Position numbers and translations under genes: made by a program
The notes under the pieces: generated by a model
Databases searched by the model: none
What the model was told of the DNA's origin: nothing
The model's input: the letters and a program-made list of their open reading frames with translations, nothing else
Shown: piece after piece, positions 61,467 to 64,000 of the stretch
Layout: each line of letters starts with the position of its first letter
How positions within the stretch are numbered: the first letter of the stretch is position 1
Source: Streptosporangium carneum
GTDB lineage: Bacteria; Actinomycetota; Actinomycetes; Streptosporangiales; Streptosporangiaceae
Direction: 5' to 3'
Assembly: GCF_027922005.1 (NCBI RefSeq)
Contig: NZ_BSEV01000023.1
Coordinates: forward strand, 1-64,000
DNA: 64,000 nucleotides

Positions 61467-62837
61467 GTGATACCGACTAACGGACAGCACCAGCGGCGAC
61501 GCCCGGGCTGGCCGATCGCACTGGGAGCGGGGCTGGTCGCGCTGGCGCTCCTCGTCGGGATCGTCATCATGTCGATCAGGCCGGACAGGCCCAGGGGGCA
61601 GGTCGTCGCGATTCCCCCCGCGCAGCCCGCGCCCGTCCTGCAGGAGCCGCCGGCCACCGCGGTCTGGCCGCGCTGGGGCGTCACGCACACCGAGTTCAGC
61701 GGCGACGCCGAGTCCGGTGAGGTGGCCGACGAGGCCTCGCACATCCTCAGCCGGGTCCCCCTGGTCCAGAACCAGCACATCATGGGCTGGGGCGCGGACA
61801 ACCCCGAGCCCGTCCGGGGCAAGTACGACTTCCGCAACCTCGACCGCCGGATGAAGTTCATGGCCGAGTCGCAGGCGGTGCCCGTCATCACGCTGTGCTG
61901 CGCTCCCGACTGGATGAAGGGCGGCACGTCGGGGCGCACCGACTGGAACAGCCTGGAGACCGCGCCGAAGCGGGAGAACTTCGACGACTTCGCCAAGCTG
62001 GCCGCGACGGTGGCCAAGCGCTACCCCACCGTCGAGCACTTCATGGTCTGGAACGAGTTCAAGGGCTTCTGGAATCCCGTGGCCAACCGCTGGGACGCGG
62101 AGGCGTACACCGAGCTCTACAACAAGGTCTACACCTCGCTGAAGGCCGTGAACAAGGACATCAAGGTCGGCGGGCCGTACATCCCGATCGTGAGCAACAA
62201 GGGCGGCGGCGGCTCGGAGCTCAAGGGGGCCTGGGGCGTCGTCGACCAGCGTGACCTGGACGCCGTCGAGTACTGGATCAAGAACAAGAAGGGCGCCGAC
62301 TTCATCGTGGTCGACGGCGCCTCGATGACCAAGGACGCCGGCGTCCACCCCGACGAGTTCACCGCGCTCGCCAAGTTCAGCGCCGTGACCACCTGGCTCA
62401 GGCAGAAGAGCGGCGACCTGCCGGTCTGGTGGGCCGAGTGGTACGTCGCGCCGGACAACGCCGACTGGACCGAGCAGCGCCGCACCGCCGTGCAGACGGT
62501 GGCCATGATGGAGTTCGCCACCAGCGGCGCGGCCACCGCTCTCTACTGGAACCCCCAGCGCAAGGCGGGCGAGGACTGCTCCGGCTGCCTGTGGAGCCCC
62601 GGAGAGGGCGCCGAGCTGCCGATGGCGGGGGTCCTGAGCGGCTTCACCAAGTGGTTCCCCACGGGGGTCACGCTGGAGACGGTCACCTCCTCCAACCCCA
62701 AGGTCAGGGTGCTCGCCCAGGAGCGCCAGCTCGTGATGGTGAACACCACGAACGCCGACGCGTCCGCGACGGTCGACGGCAAGAAGTTCGACCTGAAGCC
62801 GTACGAGGTCAGGTGGAGCGAGAGGGGCGGAGCTTAG
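61467..62837 (+). CDS. membrane-anchored glycoside hydrolase, clan GH-A (GH39-like)
   Basis: 456 aa from GTG 61467. One N-terminal anchor (WPIALGAGLVALALLVGIVIM), a Pro-rich linker, then a TIM-barrel glycosidase resembling GH39/GH5: YDFRNLDRRMKFMAESQAVPVITL, acid/base Glu in VWNEFKGFW and nucleophile Glu in WWAEWYVA; a small C-terminal beta domain follows. It should work outside the membrane on polysaccharide. Tail-to-tail overlap with the DUF418 gene is 29 bp. Confidence 0.88.
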   Translation: MIPTNGQHQRRRPGWPIALGAGLVALALLVGIVIMSIRPDRPRGQVVAIPPAQPAPVLQEPPATAVWPRWGVTHTEFSGDAESGEVADEASHILSRVPLVQNQHIMGWGADNPEPVRGKYDFRNLDRRMKFMAESQAVPVITLCCAPDWMKGGTSGRTDWNSLETAPKRENFDDFAKLAATVAKRYPTVEHFMVWNEFKGFWNPVANRWDAEAYTELYNKVYTSLKAVNKDIKVGGPYIPIVSNKGGGGSELKGAWGVVDQRDLDAVEYWIKNKKGADFIVVDGASMTKDAGVHPDEFTALAKFSAVTTWLRQKSGDLPVWWAEWYVAPDNADWTEQRRTAVQTVAMMEFATSGAATALYWNPQRKAGEDCSGCLWSPGEGAELPMAGVLSGFTKWFPTGVTLETVTSSNPKVRVLAQERQLVMVNTTNADASATVDGKKFDLKPYEVRWSERGGA

Positions 62838-64000
62838 GCGCGGACGACGGCGCGGCGGCGGGCCTGCGCCAGTTGGTCAACCAGCGCAGGAGCCACTCGA
62901 CCGGGCCGTAACGGTGGCCGCGCAGCCACACCGCGCTGTAGGCGGCCTGGACCGCGAAGATCGCCACGGCGATCGACGAGACGACGAGCGGGCTGAGCCG
63001 GTCGACCAGGCCGAGCCCGTAGCCGGTGAAGATCAACGAGCAGATCAGGGACTGCGCCAGGTAGTTGGTCAGCGCTATCCGCCCCGGCGGCGTCAGCACG
63101 GCGGTCAGGCGCGGCATGGAGGGAAGCAGGCGCAGCAGGGTGGCCGCGTAGGCCGCCGCCAGCAGCGGCGCGGTGAGCAGGTCCACCGCCTGGCCGAGCA
63201 TGTGGTAGGCGCTGCCGCCGCCCGACCAGGTCGAGTGCGCGTAGACGAACGCTCCGGCGCCGCCGATCGTGAAGCCCGCCCACTGGAGCCTGCGCAGCGC
63301 GGCCGTGTGCCCCGACAGGTCGGCGAGCAGCCGCTTCTTGCCGACGGCCAGCCCGATCAGGCAGGCGGCGAGCACCGCGGGCCCCTGGAAGAACACCCGC
63401 AGCACCACGATCTTGCCGAGTTTGTGCAGGTGCTCGGAGACGATCATGGAGACCGAGCTCTGCAGGGCCGCGTCGGACCTGGCCGCCTCCACCGTGCCCC
63501 CCGCCACGGTCCCCGAGGCGTCGGCGCCGAGCAGCGCCAGTCCCGCGAGCAGGACGAAGCCCATCGCGAGCATCATGGTCAGCCCGACCGCGGCGACCAC
63601 CGCGGTCCGCGGCCTGATCCCCCGCACGGCCAGCAGCACCAGCCCCACCACGGCGTAGGTCGCCAGGATGTCCCCGGGGAACAGCAGCACGGCGTGGGCC
63701 AGGCCGAGCAGGAACAACCCGGCCAGGCGGCGCAGGAACCGGGGCACGAAGGCCGCCCCCGAGTTCGCCGCCGAGTCGACCTGGAGGGTGAGGCTGTAGC
63801 CGAAGAGGAAGGAGAACAGCAGGTAGAACTTGTTCTCGAAGAACATGGTGACGACCCAGCGCACCTCCTGGTCCAGCGGCGCGGAGAAGGCGGGCTCGGC
63901 CAGGCCCGCCATGCGGTACCCGGAGGCCAGGTAGGCGATGTTGACCACCACGATGCCGAACAGCGCGAACCCGCGCAGGGCGTCGACGGCGGCGATCCGC
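62809..64000 (-). CDS. DUF418 membrane protein (partial, start beyond window)
   Basis: At least 397 residues; the reading frame continues past the right edge with RIAAVDALRGFALFGIVVVN, the typical beginning of DUF418 proteins, so the start is just outside. Ten or so membrane segments and the DUF418 signature near the end (GRIALTNYLAQSLICSLIFTGYGLGL, YGPVEWLLRWLTNWR). Function unknown; relatives of the acyltransferase-3 fold. It overlaps the glycosidase 3' end. Confidence 0.9.
   Translation of the reverse strand, partial: RIAAVDALRGFALFGIVVVNIAYLASGYRMAGLAEPAFSAPLDQEVRWVVTMFFENKFYLLFSFLFGYSLTLQVDSAANSGAAFVPRFLRRLAGLFLLGLAHAVLLFPGDILATYAVVGLVLLAVRGIRPRTAVVAAVGLTMMLAMGFVLLAGLALLGADASGTVAGGTVEAARSDAALQSSVSMIVSEHLHKLGKIVVLRVFFQGPAVLAACLIGLAVGKKRLLADLSGHTAALRRLQWAGFTIGGAGAFVYAHSTWSGGGSAYHMLGQAVDLLTAPLLAAAYAATLLRLLPSMPRLTAVLTPPGRIALTNYLAQSLICSLIFTGYGLGLVDRLSPLVVSSIAVAIFAVQAAYSAVWLRGHRYGPVEWLLRWLTNWRRPAAAPSSAPKLRPSRST

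Overview
The window is high-GC actinomycete chromosome. GTG starts, ATGA/GTGA gene overlaps, a DUF2510 protein, PASTA-less Ser/Thr kinases with long Pro/Thr/Ser tails, MocR regulators and STAND NTPases all fit the Streptosporangiales (Streptosporangium or Nonomuraea type). That placement is inferred from gene style only. No rRNA or CRISPR array is present; one tRNA-His(GTG) lies beside orn.

Layout. (1) 285-3904: a tight three-gene unit of unknown job: a B12-binding-type radical SAM protein, an aldo/keto reductase and a CYTH (class IV adenylate cyclase-like) protein. (2) About 4884-24916: a roughly 20 kb integrative island inside a pirin gene. Its serine integrase (23391-24836) sits at the right end, next to an amputated pirin 5' half (24891-25274). 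At the left end the island has supplied a second, about 95% identical 5' half, so an intact pirin gene (4276-5241) is rebuilt there. The proposed crossover is a GG dinucleotide in a Gly codon, about 140 bp from the phiC31 attB-like sequence that both pirin copies still carry.

Cargo of the island: a membrane-anchored NB-ARC/pentapeptide-repeat fusion (6387-9044), a stand-alone pentapeptide paralogue (9441-10820), a possible abortive-infection-type protein (11029-11841), a four-gene translationally coupled operon (14905 down to 12647: small membrane protein, ECF-like sigma factor, helical-repeat protein, 138-aa protein), a tyrosine recombinase (15176-16249) with a decayed recombinase fragment, a DGQHR (DndB-like) protein (16930-18213), a 679-aa unknown with a KGNNR motif (18879-20918), and a twin winged-helix, Rep-like protein (22204-23115) preceded by a palindrome- and repeat-rich region (21803-22176). 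No tail, capsid, FtsK/TraB or relaxase gene is seen, so the island looks like a defence- or conflict-gene carrier, not a complete phage or a classical AICE.

(3) 25503-38439: an IclR-regulated catabolic region. A polyamine-type ABC system (ATPase, lipoprotein, fused double permease) is followed by a histone-deacetylase-fold amidohydrolase, a medium-chain dehydrogenase, a sugar isomerase-like TIM barrel, a Gfo/Idh/MocA oxidoreductase, a BKACE (DUF849) enzyme and an FAH-family hydrolase, many with 4-bp overlaps, then glycerate kinase. It probably imports and degrades an N-acylated amine-containing compound; the substrate is unknown. (4) 38568-49716: an ORF12-like beta-lactamase-fold protein, an orphan NarL-type histidine kinase, a spermidine synthase-fold protein, an NB-ARC/TPR STAND protein with exact 120-bp repeats, a hemolysin III-type membrane protein, an M20 amidohydrolase, an HdeD-like protein and lysine 6-aminotransferase. 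(5) 49747-64000: a LuxR-type HTH protein, tRNA-His, orn, a DUF2510 protein, a pseudokinase and a Ser/Thr kinase, a PPOX/MocR divergent pair with a striking palindrome at the MocR start, a DegT-type aminotransferase plus FemAB-like GNAT pair, an APH-family phosphotransferase, an anchored glycosidase and a DUF418 membrane protein cut by the window edge.
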